Shown here in pieces: positions 37,054 through 47,335 of a stretch of DNA of 63,086 nt. Below the pieces are notes generated by a model. That model had not been told where the DNA came from, did not search any database, and saw only the letters and a program-made list of their open reading frames with translations. Position 1 is the stretch's first letter, and every line of letters starts with the position of its first letter. A program made the translations under genes and the position numbers. Source of the DNA: Dactylosporangium sp. AC04546 (GTDB taxonomy: Bacteria; Actinomycetota; Actinomycetes; Mycobacteriales; Micromonosporaceae); contig NZ_JAHYSG010000074.1 in the NCBI RefSeq assembly GCF_022095675.1, forward strand, positions 1 to 63,086, in the 5' to 3' direction.

Positions 37054-38084
37054 TGCAGGTCCGCCTGGGCGCGGGTGAGCAGCTGCGGGGTGACGAACCC
37101 GGCGAGCAGGTAGGTCCGGCGGGACGGGCGGGTCACCAGGACCGTCAGCATCCCCGACCGCACGACGTCGCGGGCGGCGGCCAGGGTCCGCTCGCCGAGG
37201 CGCCCCGGCACCGCCACGACGACGAACCGGGACAGCCCGGTGCCGTACACGGCGACCGCCTCGGCCGGCCCCGGCACTCGGGCGCGGCCGGCCAGGCTGC
37301 CGGGCAGGCTCGCCCCCGCGACGGTGTTCAGCGCCGACACGACGTCGGGCTGGGCGGTCGTGACGAACCCGGACGTCCGTGACGCCCGCGGCTGCAGCAC
37401 CGAGGACGGCGGCGCCGAGCGGCGCACCTCCAGGAAGCGGGACGTGAACGCCGACGAGACGTCGACCCGCAGCGGCAGCCCGGTCTGCGGGTCGGCCCAG
37501 AGGTCGACCCGCCGGATCGTGGTGTCCGGGTCGGCGGGCATGAGGCGCAGCCCGGCGGCGACGACGCCGGCGATCCGCCGCCCCGGCAGGGACCGCATCG
37601 GCACGCCGGGCCCGGCGTCGGTGAGCAGCCGCCGCGCGAGCTCCGGCGGCAGCAGGTCGGCCGCCCGGGGCAGCCGCACCGCGGGCTCGCCGGTGAGCTC
37701 GGTCCACAGGTTCCGGCTGAAGTCCCAGGTGTACGTCCCGTCGGTGGTGCGGTAGGTGTCGCGCTCGCCGACGGGGTCGAGCACCGCGACCCGCCAGGAC
37801 CCCGGCGAGGCGTACCACACGCGCATGCTCGTGGTCCCGCCGAGCAGCCCGGCGACGTCGCTGAGCTGCGGCAGGTCGGGCAGCACGACGGTGCCCTGGG
37901 TCTCGACGTACCCCTGGAACGCCGTCCCGGCCGAGTCGAGCATCCGCTGCCGCAGCGCCAGGGGCGGCACCCGTTCGGCCCCGGCGGGGGCGGCGGCGAT
38001 CCCGGCCGGGACGGCGACGAGCACCGCCAGCGCCACGGCGACGATGATCCACCGCCGCCGCGCCTCGCGCCGGACCACGCTCAC
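37050..38084 (-). CDS. Secreted/membrane-anchored lipoprotein-sensor-like protein (MucB/RseB-like fold)
   Basis: 344 residues from GTG at 38084. The N-terminal helix [21 protein letters not shown] is a signal anchor. The external part resembles LolA/RseB-like half-barrels ([70 protein letters not shown]). Such proteins bind acyl chains or regulate anti-sigma factors. Genetic coupling to the ABC-2 pair by GTGA overlap suggests it works with the exporter as a sensor or carrier. TACCGT stands seven bases before the start. Confidence 0.7.
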   Translation of the reverse strand: MSVVRREARRRWIIVAVALAVLVAVPAGIAAAPAGAERVPPLALRQRMLDSAGTAFQGYVETQGTVVLPDLPQLSDVAGLLGGTTSMRVWYASPGSWRVAVLDPVGERDTYRTTDGTYTWDFSRNLWTELTGEPAVRLPRAADLLPPELARRLLTDAGPGVPMRSLPGRRIAGVVAAGLRLMPADPDTTIRRVDLWADPQTGLPLRVDVSSAFTSRFLEVRRSAPPSSVLQPRASRTSGFVTTAQPDVVSALNTVAGASLPGSLAGRARVPGPAEAVAVYGTGLSRFVVVAVPGRLGERTLAAARDVVRSGMLTVLVTRPSRRTYLLAGFVTPQLLTRAQADLQ

Positions 38085-38183
38085 CGCTCCAACGGTAGGA
38101 CGGCGTCCGGCGGCGGACGGCGCGCTGGCCGCCGCCTCATCCGCGCTGCTCACCCGTCGGCATCGCGACACACAAGAAGTAGC

Positions 38184-41100
38184 TCAGATCGAGCGCATGC
38201 ACCAGACGGCCTTGCCGTCGGCCGTCGGGCGGGTGCCCCACCGGTCGCACAGCGACGCCACCAGCTGCAGGCCCCGGCCGTGCTCGTCGTCCGGGGTCGG
38301 CCGCTGCTTGCGCGGCAGGTAGGGCGCCGTGTCGTGCAGTTCGAGCACCACGTGCGTCGCGGTGCGGCGCAGCCGCAGCTGGATCGGCGGGCGGCCGTGC
38401 AGCACGGCGTTCGCCGCCAGCTCGCTCACGACGAGGGTCATGTCGTCGACCACCCGCTGCGGCGCCTCCCACCGCCGCAGCGTCGTGCCGACCAGCCGGC
38501 GGGCGTCGCGCACGGCGCGCTCCTCGGCCGGGATGTGCTGGATGACCGACTGCTCGTCGCCCGGCTCGCCGACGACCCGGGTGAGCAGCAGCGTGATGTC
38601 GTCGTCGGGGCCGTCGGGCAGCAGCCGGGCGACGAGCTGCTCGGCCACGTCGCCGAGCGGCCCGGAGATCTCCCCGACGAGTGCGGCCAGGGCGAAGATG
38701 CCGCTGTCGAGGTCGCGGTCGCGGTGCTCGACCAGGCCGTCGGTGTACAGCGTGAGCAGCGCGCCGACGGGCAGCTCGATCCGCTCCTCGGCCAGGGTGA
38801 TCGGCCCGGTGCCCAGCGGCGGGCCGGACGAGGTGAGGGGCCGCGGCGCCGTGCCCGGCACGAGCAGCAGCGGCGGAAGGTGGCCGGCGTTGGCGTAGGT
38901 CAGGCTGCGCTCGCCCGGGTCGTAGACGGCGTAGACGCAGGTGACGATCTGGTCCTCGCCCAGGTCGCGCACGACGCCGTCGAGGTACTCCAGGACGTCC
39001 GCCGGCGGCAGGTCGAGCCGGGCGTAGGCGCGCACGGCGGCCCGCACCTGCCCCATCACCGCCGCCGCGCGCACCCCGCGACCCATGACGTCGCCCATGA
39101 CGAGGGCGGTGCGGTCGGCGCCGAGCTCGATGACGTCGTACCAGTCGCCGCCCACCTGCGTGCCGGCCACGCCCGGCCGGTAGTAGGCGGCGAGGTCGAG
39201 GTGCTCGGGGTCGAGCCGGACCGGCGGCATCAGGCTGCGCTGGAGCTCGTCGGCGATGCGGTGCTCGCGGGCGGCGGCCTCCTGCGCGGCCGCGGCGGCG
39301 GCGATCGCCTGCTGGGCCCGCCGCTGCTCGGTGATGTCCTGGTTGGAGCCGCGCAGCTGCATCGGGTCGCCGGTGGCGTCGCGCTCCAGCTCGCCGATCG
39401 TGCGGAAGACCCGCTCCGAGCCGTCGGACAGGAACACCCGGGCCTCGTAGTCCAGCGGCGCCCCGGTCGCGGCCGCCGCGAGGGCCGCCTCGACGCGGGC
39501 CCGGTCGTCCGGGTGCAGGCGATCGACGAAGAAGCCGGGATCCAGGGCGGCCACCCCGAACTGGCGCAGGAACTCGTCGGAGCCCCGGAGTCCGCCGGTG
39601 CGCAGGTCGAGCTCCCAGCTGCCGACGGAGGCCAGCCGCTGCGCCTGGTCGAGCAGCTCGCGGCTGCGCTGCAGCGCGTCGCGGGTGCGGCGGAGCCGGT
39701 CGAACTCCAGGTTGGAGCGCACCCGGGCGCGCAGCTCGCGCGGCGAGAACGGCTTGACCAGATAGTCGTCGGCGCCGGCCTCGAGCCCTTCGACGGTCGC
39801 CTCGTCGCCGGCCCGGGCGGAGAGCATGATGACCGGCAGGTGCGCGGCCCCCGACTCACGCAGGGCCGCGAGCAGGCCGAACCCGTCGAGGTTCGGCATC
39901 ATCGCGTCGGTGACGACCAGGTCGGGCGGGTCGGCCCGGACCAGGGCCAGGGCCTCGACGCCGTCGGCGGCCTCCAGCACCCGGTAGTCGCCCTCCAGGA
40001 TGCGCCGGATGTAGTCGCGCATGTCGGTGTTGTCGTCGACGACGAGCACGCGCGGGCCGGTCGCGGCCGGCGACACCGGGGCCGGCAGCGGCGCGCCCAC
40101 CCAGCGGTCCACCTCGGCGACGTAGCCGCGCAGGTCGGGGGTCAGCGCCGGGTCGTCCGAGGCGGCGTGCAGCGCGGGGCCGAACGGGATCCGGACGGTG
40201 AAGGTGGTGCCCTCGCCGACCGCGGAGCGGACCCCGACCGTGCCGCCGTGCAGCCCGGTCAGCTCGGCGACCAGCGCCAGGCCGATGCCGGAGCCCTCGT
40301 GGGTGCGCGAGCGGGTGCCGGTGATCCGGTGGAACCGGTCGAACAGCGCGCCCTGGTCGGCCGGGTCGATGCCGACGCCGGTGTCGGTGACGCTCAGCTG
40401 CGCGAACCCGTCGCCGGCGTCGGCGAGCCGGACCGCGATCGTGCCGGCGAACGTGAACTTCAGCGCGTTCGACAGCAGGTTGAGGGTGATCTTCGACCAC
40501 ATCTCGCGGTCGGCGGCGACCGGCCGGGGCAGCGGCGGGCAGTCGACCACGAGGGCCAGCCCGGCCCGCTCGGCCGCCGGGCGGAACATCCCGGCCAGTT
40601 CGGCGGTGAGCCGGGCCAGGTCGAGCGCCTCCAGGCGGGGTTCGAGGCGGCCCGACTCCAGCTGCGAGAAGTCCAGCAGCGTGTTGACGAGCTTCAGCAG
40701 CCGCTCGGCGTTGCGGTGCACGACCTCGATCCGATCCCGCTGATCGGGGCGCAGCGGCGCGGCCAGTGCGTCCTCGGCCGGCCCGAGCAGCAGGGTCAGC
40801 GGGGTCCGGAACTCGTGGCTGACGTTGGTGAAGAACGCCGTCTTGGCCCGGTCGAGCTCGGCGAGCTGCTCGGCGCGCTGCCGCTCGGCGTCGTAGGCGC
40901 GCTCGGCGGCGATCCGGGCGGCGATCTGCCCGGCGAGCAGGTCGAGGAAGCCGCTGTACCCCTGGTCGAACGGCCGGTACCGGTTGAGCCCGACGGCGAG
41001 GAAGCCGTACGGCCGGCCGCCGCCCTCCCGGACCAGCGGCACGAGCCGGACCTCGGCCGGCGGCTCCGGCCACGCCCCGGCCGGCAGCCCGGTGAACCCG

Positions 41101-41828
41101 CCGAGGGTCAGCGGGGCGCCCCGCTCGAGCTCGGCGAGCGGCCACGTGGCCGGATCGCGCAGGGGGTGCCCGTCGGGCACGCCGGTGCTGGACGCCAGCC
41201 GCGCCCCGCCGTCGTCGTCGAACAGGAAGGTCAGGGTGAACGGCAGGTCGTCGTCGCGGGCGGCGAGGTGCCGCCCGGCCACCGCGAAGACGCCGCCCTC
41301 ACGGGCGCCGTCGCCGGCGTCGGCGCCCAGGTCGCGCAGGGTGGCCATGCGCCGCTCGGCGATGACCCGCTCGGTCTCCTCGCTGACGACGCACAGCATG
41401 CCGGTGATGGCGCCGTCGTCGTCCGTCAGCGGGCTGTAGGAGAACGTGTGGTATGTCTCCTCGGTGAACCCGCTGCGGTTGAGGAACAGCCGCAGGGCCT
41501 CGTCCCAGGTCGCGACCCCGGTGTCGATGACGGTGCGGATGCGCGGGCCGATCTCGGGCCAGACCTCGGCCCAGACGTCGCTCGCCGGCCGGCCGAGCGC
41601 CCAGGGGTACTTCTTGCCGAGCGTGTCGCGCCGGTAGGCGTCGTTGCACAGGAACGTGAGCTGCGGCCCCCAGGCCATCCACATCGCGAACCGCGAGCCG
41701 AGCAGGATGCGCACGACCGAGCGCAGGCTCTGCGGCCAGCCGCCGGGCGGCCCGAGCGGGGTGGCGGCCCAGTCGACGGCCGCCAGGTCACGGCTGACCT
41801 CGGTGTCACCGAAGAAGAGGTCAGCCAT
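38184..41828 (-). CDS. Hybrid histidine kinase / response regulator / PAS / SpoIIE phosphatase / anti-sigma kinase-like protein
   Basis: 1214 residues, no membrane helix. In order: PAS-like domain opening [20 protein letters not shown] (common in such hybrids), GAF-like domain (about 170-310), HisKA with His338 in [16 protein letters not shown], HATPase ([28 protein letters not shown]), receiver [18 protein letters not shown] with phospho-Asp in [14 protein letters not shown] ([10 protein letters not shown]), PP2C-type SpoIIE phosphatase ([39 protein letters not shown]), and C-terminal RsbW-like HATPase ([11 protein letters not shown]). It joins two-component and partner-switching (sigma-factor) signalling in one chain. 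A STAS protein at 54.8 kb could be a downstream target. TACGCT lies seven bases before the ATG. Confidence 0.92.
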   Translation of the reverse strand: MADLFFGDTEVSRDLAAVDWAATPLGPPGGWPQSLRSVVRILLGSRFAMWMAWGPQLTFLCNDAYRRDTLGKKYPWALGRPASDVWAEVWPEIGPRIRTVIDTGVATWDEALRLFLNRSGFTEETYHTFSYSPLTDDDGAITGMLCVVSEETERVIAERRMATLRDLGADAGDGAREGGVFAVAGRHLAARDDDLPFTLTFLFDDDGGARLASSTGVPDGHPLRDPATWPLAELERGAPLTLGGFTGLPAGAWPEPPAEVRLVPLVREGGGRPYGFLAVGLNRYRPFDQGYSGFLDLLAGQIAARIAAERAYDAERQRAEQLAELDRAKTAFFTNVSHEFRTPLTLLLGPAEDALAAPLRPDQRDRIEVVHRNAERLLKLVNTLLDFSQLESGRLEPRLEALDLARLTAELAGMFRPAAERAGLALVVDCPPLPRPVAADREMWSKITLNLLSNALKFTFAGTIAVRLADAGDGFAQLSVTDTGVGIDPADQGALFDRFHRITGTRSRTHEGSGIGLALVAELTGLHGGTVGVRSAVGEGTTFTVRIPFGPALHAASDDPALTPDLRGYVAEVDRWVGAPLPAPVSPAATGPRVLVVDDNTDMRDYIRRILEGDYRVLEAADGVEALALVRADPPDLVVTDAMMPNLDGFGLLAALRESGAAHLPVIMLSARAGDEATVEGLEAGADDYLVKPFSPRELRARVRSNLEFDRLRRTRDALQRSRELLDQAQRLASVGSWELDLRTGGLRGSDEFLRQFGVAALDPGFFVDRLHPDDRARVEAALAAAATGAPLDYEARVFLSDGSERVFRTIGELERDATGDPMQLRGSNQDITEQRRAQQAIAAAAAAQEAAAREHRIADELQRSLMPPVRLDPEHLDLAAYYRPGVAGTQVGGDWYDVIELGADRTALVMGDVMGRGVRAAAVMGQVRAAVRAYARLDLPPADVLEYLDGVVRDLGEDQIVTCVYAVYDPGERSLTYANAGHLPPLLLVPGTAPRPLTSSGPPLGTGPITLAEERIELPVGALLTLYTDGLVEHRDRDLDSGIFALAALVGEISGPLGDVAEQLVARLLPDGPDDDITLLLTRVVGEPGDEQSVIQHIPAEERAVRDARRLVGTTLRRWEAPQRVVDDMTLVVSELAANAVLHGRPPIQLRLRRTATHVVLELHDTAPYLPRKQRPTPDDEHGRGLQLVASLCDRWGTRPTADGKAVWCMRSI

Positions 41829-41927
41829 GACGCCCAGCGTACGGGCACCGCGGCGGTGCCGCCGATCTCCAGCGCGGACCGTGCGTATCCCTGGAGGAGT
41901 CGCGGCCCGCGGTGGCATCGTGAGTCC

Positions 41928-43538
41928 ATGTCGCTGTCATACGCCGTCGGCCTGGCCGACATCCCCCTGCTCGGCGAGACGATCGGCGCCAACCTCGACC
42001 GCACCGCCGCCCGCGTGCCCGGCGCCGACGCGCTCGTCGACGTGCCGACCGGCCGCCGCTGGACCTACGCCGAGCTGCACGCCGGCGTCGAGGCCGCCGC
42101 GCGCGGGCTGCTCGCCCGCGGGATCGCGAAGGGCGACCGCGTCGGCATCTGGGCGCCGAACTGTCCGGAGTGGACGATCCTGCAGTACGCCACCGCCAAG
42201 ATCGGCGCCATCCTGGTCAACATCAATCCCGCGTACCGCACACACGAGCTGCGATACGTGCTCGAGCAGTCCGGCGTCGGCCTGCTGGTGGCGGCGGAGC
42301 GGCTGAAGACCTCCGACTACCGGGCGATGGTCGCCGAGGTCCGCCCGTCGCTCGACGACGTGATCTTCATCGGCGACGGGCCGCTGTTCACCGACCTGGC
42401 CCCGGAGGCGGCACTGCGGGAGCGCGAGGCGACGCTCACCTTCGACGACCCGATCAACATCCAGTACACCTCGGGCACGACCGGCTTCCCCAAGGGCGCG
42501 ACGCTCTCGCACCACAACATCCTGAACAACGGCTACTTCGTCGCCGAGGCGCAGGGCTGGACCGAGCACGACCGGGTCTGCCTGCCGGTGCCGTTCTACC
42601 ACTGCTTCGGCATGGTGATGGGCAACCTCGGCGCGACCACGCACGGCGCGTGCATGGTGATCCCGGAGCGCTCGTTCGACCCGGCCGCCACCCTGCGCGC
42701 GGTCCACCAGGAGCGCTGCACGGTCCTGTACGGCGTGCCCACCATGTTCATCGCCGAGCTGGCGCTGCCGGACTTCGCCGGGTACGACCTGTCGAGCCTG
42801 CGCACCGGCGTGATGGCCGGCTCGCCGTGCCCCGTGCACGTGATGCAGCGGGTCATCGCCGACATGGGCATGGCCGAGGTGACGATCTGCTACGGGATGA
42901 CCGAGACGTCACCGGTCTCCACCCAGACCGGCCGCGACGACGACCTCGACCGGCGGGTGTCGACGGTCGGCCGGGCCGGGCCGCACCTCGAGGTCAAGGT
43001 GATCGACCCCGAGACGGGTCTGGTCGTACCGCGCGGCACCCCGGGCGAGCTGTGCACGCGCGGGTACAGCGTGATGCTGGGGTACTGGCGGCAGCCCGCC
43101 GAAACGGCCGGGGCGATCGACAGCGCCCGCTGGATGCACACCGGCGACCTCGCGACGATGGACGACGAGGGGTACCTGAACATCGTCGGCCGGATCAAGG
43201 ACCTGGTCATCCGGGGCGGCGAGAACGTCTACCCGCGGGAGGTCGAGGAGTTCCTCTACACCCACCCGGACATCGTCGATGTGCAGGTGATCGGCGTCCC
43301 CGACGTGCGCTACGGCGAGGAGCTGATGGCGTGGGTGCGGCTGCGGGAGGGCGCGGCACTGCTCACCGCGCAGGCCGTGCGCGAGTTCTGCGCCGGGCGG
43401 CTGGCACACTACAAGATTCCGCGGTACGTGAAGGTCGTGGACGGCTTCCCGATGACCGTCACCGGCAAGGTCCGGAAGGTTGAGATGCGCGAGACATCCG
43501 TACGTGAGCTGGGCCTGAGCAGCGAACGGACCGCCTGA
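41928..43538 (+). CDS. AMP-binding acyl-CoA synthetase
   Basis: 536 residues, ANL superfamily. P-loop-like [17 protein letters not shown]5 motif [14 protein letters not shown]7 [22 protein letters not shown] and A10 [10 protein letters not shown] with the catalytic Lys are all present. The overall pattern matches medium/long-chain fatty-acyl-CoA ligases (FadD-like). It activates a carboxylic acid to an acyl-adenylate and then to the CoA thioester. The divergent position to the hybrid phosphatase and closeness to a FadR-type GntR gene suggest control by fatty-acid-like signals. CATCGT is six bases from the ATG. Confidence 0.92.
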   Translation: MSLSYAVGLADIPLLGETIGANLDRTAARVPGADALVDVPTGRRWTYAELHAGVEAAARGLLARGIAKGDRVGIWAPNCPEWTILQYATAKIGAILVNINPAYRTHELRYVLEQSGVGLLVAAERLKTSDYRAMVAEVRPSLDDVIFIGDGPLFTDLAPEAALREREATLTFDDPINIQYTSGTTGFPKGATLSHHNILNNGYFVAEAQGWTEHDRVCLPVPFYHCFGMVMGNLGATTHGACMVIPERSFDPAATLRAVHQERCTVLYGVPTMFIAELALPDFAGYDLSSLRTGVMAGSPCPVHVMQRVIADMGMAEVTICYGMTETSPVSTQTGRDDDLDRRVSTVGRAGPHLEVKVIDPETGLVVPRGTPGELCTRGYSVMLGYWRQPAETAGAIDSARWMHTGDLATMDDEGYLNIVGRIKDLVIRGGENVYPREVEEFLYTHPDIVDVQVIGVPDVRYGEELMAWVRLREGAALLTAQAVREFCAGRLAHYKIPRYVKVVDGFPMTVTGKVRKVEMRETSVRELGLSSERTA

Positions 43539-43602
43539 CTTTCGCCATTCGCGGCGCGGATGCCCCCGTCGACTCAGCCGCACCACGGATGGCGAACGTC
43601 CG

Positions 43603-43620
43603 ATCGTATATGATTGTGGG
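43603..43620 (+). promoter_or_regulatory. GntR gene promoter with overlapping operator
   Basis: TATGAT (43609-43614) is a near-consensus -10. The surrounding ATCGTATATGAT (43603-43614) is an imperfect palindrome close to ATTGTATACAAT, a site used by FadR-type GntR (FCD) regulators. Binding would cover the -10, giving autoregulation. Six bases after it stands a GTG (43621), the expected leaderless start. Confidence 0.5.
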
Positions 43621-43665
43621 GTGCCTCCGCCGGTGTCAAGAGCGGAACACGCACATGCAACTTGA
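43621..43665 (+). CDS. Possible 14-codon leaderless leader ORF ahead of the GntR gene
   Basis: GTG at 43621, six bases after TATGAT, opens a frame of 14 codons (MPPPVSRAEHAHAT) that stops at 43663-43665 just inside the GntR gene, whose ATG (43655) it overlaps out of frame. This would couple translation of the regulator to the leader. It could also be chance: with transcription starting at 43621, the GntR ATG lies 34 bases downstream behind only a weak AGCGGAAC. Confidence 0.35.
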   Translation: MPPPVSRAEHAHAT

Positions 43666-44332
43666 GCCGTCCAAGCCCTCCGCGCCGTCCAAGCACGAGC
43701 TGGCCTACCGGGAGATCCGCGAGCGGATCCTCGACGGCCGCTACGGGCCGGGGCACCGGCTCGTCCTGAGCAGCCTCGCCCGCGAGCTCGACGTGAGCCC
43801 CGTGCCGGTCCGCGAGGCGATCCGCCGGCTGGAGGCCGAGGGCCTGGTCAGCTTCGCCCGCAACGTCGGGGCCCGGGTCGCCACGCTCGCGGACGAGCAG
43901 TGGGAGCAGTTGGTCGAGATGCTCGCCCTGCTCGACGGCTACGCGTTCGCGGCGGCCGCCCGGCACGTGACCCCCGAGCAGGTCGCCGAGGCCCGGCAGC
44001 TCAACGCCGCGCTGCGCACGGGCGCGGCGGCGCGCCGGCTCGACCACGGCGAGATCATGGCGCTGCACCGGCGGTTCCACCGCACGCTGTACTGCCGCTG
44101 CGGCAACCAGTACATGATCGACGCCCTCGACGGGATCTGGGACCGCATCGACGCGTCGCGCGTGCTCGCCTCGCTCTACCCGCAGGTGCGGCTGAGCGCG
44201 GCCGTGGACGAGCACGACCGGCTGCTGGACCTGCTGGAGGCGGGGGAGGGCCACCCGCAGGTGCTGGAGACGGCGGCGCGGGAGCACAACCTCAACGCGA
44301 TCCGCACGATCCGGGGGAGCGTCGGCAATTAA
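43655..44332 (+). CDS. GntR-family (FadR/FCD subfamily) transcriptional regulator
   Basis: 225 residues from ATG 43655. Winged helix: YREIRERILDGRYGPGHRL and LARELDVSPVPVREAIRRLE, the classic GntR recognition helix. The FCD effector domain contains the metal/ligand residues in HRRFHRTLYCRCGN and DEHDRLLDLLEAG. It probably binds a carboxylate ligand, possibly from the neighbouring acyl-CoA ligase reaction. An in-frame ATG at 43589 lies upstream of the predicted transcription start, so the shorter form is preferred. It ends at a strong terminator. Confidence 0.88.
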   Translation: MQLEPSKPSAPSKHELAYREIRERILDGRYGPGHRLVLSSLARELDVSPVPVREAIRRLEAEGLVSFARNVGARVATLADEQWEQLVEMLALLDGYAFAAAARHVTPEQVAEARQLNAALRTGAAARRLDHGEIMALHRRFHRTLYCRCGNQYMIDALDGIWDRIDASRVLASLYPQVRLSAAVDEHDRLLDLLEAGEGHPQVLETAAREHNLNAIRTIRGSVGN

Positions 44333-44334
44333 GA

Positions 44335-44366
44335 AGACCGGCATCCACGGGGGAAGATGCCGGTCT
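44335..44366 (+). terminator. Hairpin terminator after the GntR gene
   Basis: AGACCGGCATC (44335-44345) pairs perfectly with GATGCCGGTCT (44356-44366) around a ten-base loop, right after the TAA stop. There is no T-run, as is usual in high-GC actinomycetes. Confidence 0.85.
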
Positions 44367-44426
44367 CGCGTTCAACTATACGACGCCAATTCGTTTCCCG
44401 CCAGTGGCAGTTGCGCGATCGGACGG

Positions 44427-45230
44427 TTACCGAGCGCCCACGGGGAGTTTGGGCTCGCGCAGCCCGCGGGGCAGCGTCGGCTCGTGCGCGGCGATCTCGA
44501 CCTCGAGCAGGCTGGTCTCGTGCCGCTCGGCCGCGTACGCCGCGTGCCCGCCCCGCAGCCCGAACAGCCGCTTCGACAGCAGGATGTACAGCACGGCGGC
44601 GATGTTCACCACGAGCGCGCCGATGCGCAGCCAGGTCACCTTCTCGGTGAGCTCGTAGATCTCGATCGGCAGGCCGAGCGAGGTGGCGACCACGGCGAAG
44701 TACTCACCCCAGCGCTTGAGCAGCCACAGGCCGACGCCCTCGACGAGCTGGAGCACGCCGTAGAGGGCGAGGCCGGCGGCGACCCACAGCAGCGTGCGCG
44801 ACTCGGCCTCGATGACGGTCCGGATGGTGTGGATCATGGCGGAGTCCTCGAACCGCCAGCCGATCTTGTCGGCGAACGGCCGCAGCAGCGGCAGGTCCTC
44901 GTTGAACGCCCGCTCGACGCCGTCGCGGTGGCTGCGGAAGTGGAACACGCCGTACGCCGCGGCCAGCACGAGCAGGCCCTTGACGAACCGCTCGACCGAC
45001 AGCAGGCGCAGGATGAGCGCGTCGCGCAGGGCCCGGCCGCGCAGCACGATCGGCGCGTCCTCGGCCGGCCCCCTCGCGTGCGGCTCACCGATGACGAAGT
45101 CGCCGCAGCGCAGGCACCGCCAGGCCGGGCCGACCGGCGTCGTCGCCTCCAGGCGCTCGCGGAAGGCGTCCTCGGTGGGCGCGTACGTGACGTGGCCGCG
45201 CCGGGCGCAGGTGCGAAGGTTCCAGTCCAC
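44427..45230 (-). CDS. DUF2127-family membrane protein with zinc-ribbon-like Cys motif
   Basis: 267 residues from GTG at 45230 (six bases after TATCAA). The N-terminus (VDWNLRTCARRGHVTYAP ... WRCLRCGDFVIG) has Cys residues in a CxxC-type arrangement that may bind metal. Membrane helices follow (LLVLAAAYGVFHF; LLWVAAGLALYGVLQLVEG; WGEYFAVVATSLGLPIEIYE; LVVNIAAVLYILLSKRLFG). ALYGVLQLVEGVGLW and EYFAVVATSLGLPIEIYEL are hallmarks of DUF2127. Function unknown. Frame remains open further upstream, so a longer N-terminus cannot be excluded. Confidence 0.75.
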   Translation of the reverse strand: MDWNLRTCARRGHVTYAPTEDAFRERLEATTPVGPAWRCLRCGDFVIGEPHARGPAEDAPIVLRGRALRDALILRLLSVERFVKGLLVLAAAYGVFHFRSHRDGVERAFNEDLPLLRPFADKIGWRFEDSAMIHTIRTVIEAESRTLLWVAAGLALYGVLQLVEGVGLWLLKRWGEYFAVVATSLGLPIEIYELTEKVTWLRIGALVVNIAAVLYILLSKRLFGLRGGHAAYAAERHETSLLEVEIAAHEPTLPRGLREPKLPVGAR

Positions 45231-45268
45231 GTGAACTTGATAGCGCAGCCGCGCTCGTTTCGCGTCGG

Positions 45269-46057
45269 TCAGGTCGGCTTTCCGGCGGTGTGCGCTGTCT
45301 CGGTGCGCTGGAGCGGCAGCGGTACCACGGGAAGCTCCAGCTCCCGCTTGGCGGTCGCGGCCAGCAGGCCGGCGACCAGGCCCCCGGCGACGGCCCCGTC
45401 GAGCCAGTAGTGGTTGGCGGTGCCCACGACGACGATCATGGTCAGCACCGGGTGCGCCACCCACAGCCAGCGCCACTTCGTCTTCGTGGCCACGATGAGC
45501 CCGGCCGCGACGACGATGGCCCACCCGACGTGCAGCGACGGCATCGCCGCGTACTGGTTGCTGAGCGTGTCGGTCTCCGGCGGCCCGTACACCGAGGGCC
45601 CGTAGACGGCGGCGGTGTCGACCAGCCCGAGCCCGCCCAGCATCCGTGGCGGCGCGAGGGGAAAGACGAAGTGGATCACCAGCCCCATCGCGGTGAGCCA
45701 CGCGAGCATCCGCCGGAACCGCAGGTAGTGTTCGGGCCGGAAGAAGTACATGAACAGCAGGAACGCGATGGTTGCCGGGAAGTGCACGACCGCGTAGTAG
45801 AGGTTGGCGCCGCGCACGAGCGCCTCGGCGCTGAGCAGGACGTGCTGGAGGTCGGCCTCACTGGGCAGGCGCAGCGCCCGCTCCACGTCCCAGACCAGGT
45901 TGGCGTCGGCGTAGGCCGCGCCCACCCGCCCGTCGACGACCAGCCGTCCTACCTTGTACGCCAGGAACAACCCGACGACGAGCAGCAACTCTGTCCACGC
46001 ACGTGGTCGTATCCTCGCGGCGTTCTGGCGTTCACCCGATACGACCCCCGTGTTCAT
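45269..46057 (-). CDS. PAP2-superfamily membrane phosphatase/transferase (Aur1-like)
   Basis: 262 residues with six helices. PAP2 signatures: YAAMPSLHVGWAIVVAAG (PSxH) and VGTANHYWLDGAVAG (HxxxD), with the KVGR/RP region earlier. The Pro-rich PLAPPRMLGGLGLVD loop before PSLH is typical of inositol-phosphotransferase-like (Aur1) members of actinobacteria. It acts on a phosphorylated lipid at the membrane; the exact lipid is unknown. ATG at 46057 lies six bases from TACGTT (leaderless). An upstream in-frame start is possible but falls outside the predicted transcript. Confidence 0.85.
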   Translation of the reverse strand: MNTGVVSGERQNAARIRPRAWTELLLVVGLFLAYKVGRLVVDGRVGAAYADANLVWDVERALRLPSEADLQHVLLSAEALVRGANLYYAVVHFPATIAFLLFMYFFRPEHYLRFRRMLAWLTAMGLVIHFVFPLAPPRMLGGLGLVDTAAVYGPSVYGPPETDTLSNQYAAMPSLHVGWAIVVAAGLIVATKTKWRWLWVAHPVLTMIVVVGTANHYWLDGAVAGGLVAGLLAATAKRELELPVVPLPLQRTETAHTAGKPT

Positions 46058-46063
46058 CAGCAG

Positions 46064-46098
46064 AACGTACCTGATGTTGCCAAGCAGGCAATATTGCC
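46064..46098 (-). promoter_or_regulatory. PAP2 gene promoter with GGCAATATTGCC operator
   Basis: TACGTT (46069-46064) is the -10. At 17 bases upstream the -35 position falls on ATTGCC, inside the perfect palindrome GGCAATATTGCC (46087-46098). A second half-site pair, TTGCC at 46077 with GGCAA at 46087, overlaps it. A regulator here would control this gene and perhaps the mycothiol enzyme gene transcribed the other way from 46174. Confidence 0.5.
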
Positions 46099-46173
46099 GA
46101 TCGGGCAGTCTCCCCGAGTCGTGCGTCACAGGAATGTTTATGCTTCAAGTTGTTCCCTGTCTTGAGGAGTGCC

Positions 46174-46968
46174 ATGACCACGCGAGCCGATCAAGCGATC
46201 GCCGCTCTCCGTAAGGGCCACGACGAGCTGACGGCGCTGGTGCGCGGGCTCACGCCGGAGCAGCTGCGCGGCCCGTCCGCCGCCGCCGAGTGGGACGTCT
46301 CCCAGGTGGTCAGCCACCTGGGCAGCGGCGCCGAGATCAACCTGGAGGCCGTGCGGCGGTCCCTGGCCGGCGACCCGCCGCCGGACTTCGAGTTCAACAA
46401 GGGCGTATGGGCCCGCTGGGACGGGATGACGCCGGACGAGCGGCAGGCCGAGTTCCCCGCGGCCAACCAGCGGCTGGTGGAGGCGTACGAGGCGCTCACC
46501 CCGGAGCAGCGTTCGTCGCACCGCATCGACGTGGGCTGGATGCCGGAGCCGGTCGACGTGGCCACCTGCGCGGTGCTGCGCCTGACCGAGTTCGGGTACC
46601 ACGACTGGGACGTGCGGGTGGCGTTCGACCCGTCGGCGACCCTGGACCCGGCCGCGGCCGAGCTGATGAACGACCGCATCGAGGGCATGTTCAACTGGAT
46701 CGCCAAGCCGGACCGCCTCGACGGCCGCACCGGCACCCTGCTGGTGGCGCTGACGGATCGTGACGAGCGGTTCGCGCTGCGCGTCGACGCGGACAAGGTC
46801 TCCCTCGCGTCCTCGGAGGCCGAGGTGGACGCGGAGCTGTCGCTGCCCCTGGAGGCCTGGCTGCGCCTGGCCGCCGGCCGGCTGGGCGCGCAGTACACGC
46901 CCTCGTCGGTGAAGGCGACCGGCGTGTTCACGCTCGACGACCTGCGGGCGCTGTTCCCCGGCTACTGA
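46174..46968 (+). CDS. Maleylpyruvate isomerase family mycothiol-dependent enzyme (DinB-like)
   Basis: 264 residues. Start: GAGGAG four bases before the ATG at 46174. The opening bundle (AIAALRKGHDELTALVRGL ... WDVSQVVSHLGSGAEI) carries the metal His of the DinB/MDMPI fold (VSHLGSG); a second His is in TEFGYHDWDVRVAF. These enzymes use mycothiol, the actinobacterial thiol, for isomerisation or detoxifying conjugation. A C-terminal domain (about 165-264) of the sterol-carrier-like type follows. Substrate unknown. It supports an actinomycete host. Confidence 0.88.
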   Translation: MTTRADQAIAALRKGHDELTALVRGLTPEQLRGPSAAAEWDVSQVVSHLGSGAEINLEAVRRSLAGDPPPDFEFNKGVWARWDGMTPDERQAEFPAANQRLVEAYEALTPEQRSSHRIDVGWMPEPVDVATCAVLRLTEFGYHDWDVRVAFDPSATLDPAAAELMNDRIEGMFNWIAKPDRLDGRTGTLLVALTDRDERFALRVDADKVSLASSEAEVDAELSLPLEAWLRLAAGRLGAQYTPSSVKATGVFTLDDLRALFPGY

Positions 46969-47023
46969 CCGCTTCGGGCCACGGGGCAGCACGCGCCCCG
47001 GCGGTTCGCTAGGGTGCGCTCTC

Positions 47024-47335
47024 ATGTTCTGGAGGATCTTCGGCAATCGATATGGCGCCGTCGTGATCGGCGTCCTGCTCCTGGTGCTGGTGTTCAGCCC
47101 GTGGGGCTCGGGCGGCAAGGCGCTGTGCGGCGGCGTCGAGATGCGGCCCACCGACAAGTGCGAGGAGACCCGCAACGGCAAGACCACGGTCTACTCGTAC
47201 GACGAGGAGAAGCGCGGCCAGAGCGCAGCCCGCTACGCCTTCATGGCCGTAGGCTTCCTGCTCGTGCTGGGCGGCGCGACGACGATCGTCGTCCGCGCCG
47301 TCCGCAAGCCCCGGCCGGTGGCTCCGGCCGCCTAG
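47024..47335 (+). CDS. Small two-helix membrane protein
   Basis: 103 residues. Helix one (YGAVVIGVLLLVLVFSPWG) and helix two (YAFMAVGFLLVLGGATTIVV) flank an external loop with two Cys (LCGGVEMRPTDKCEETRNG), probably disulphide-bonded. The C-terminus is basic and Pro-rich. No family recognised. TAGGGT lies eight bases before the ATG, so the leader is minimal. Convergent with the ferredoxin gene, overlapping it by four bases. Confidence 0.7.
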   Translation: MFWRIFGNRYGAVVIGVLLLVLVFSPWGSGGKALCGGVEMRPTDKCEETRNGKTTVYSYDEEKRGQSAARYAFMAVGFLLVLGGATTIVVRAVRKPRPVAPAA

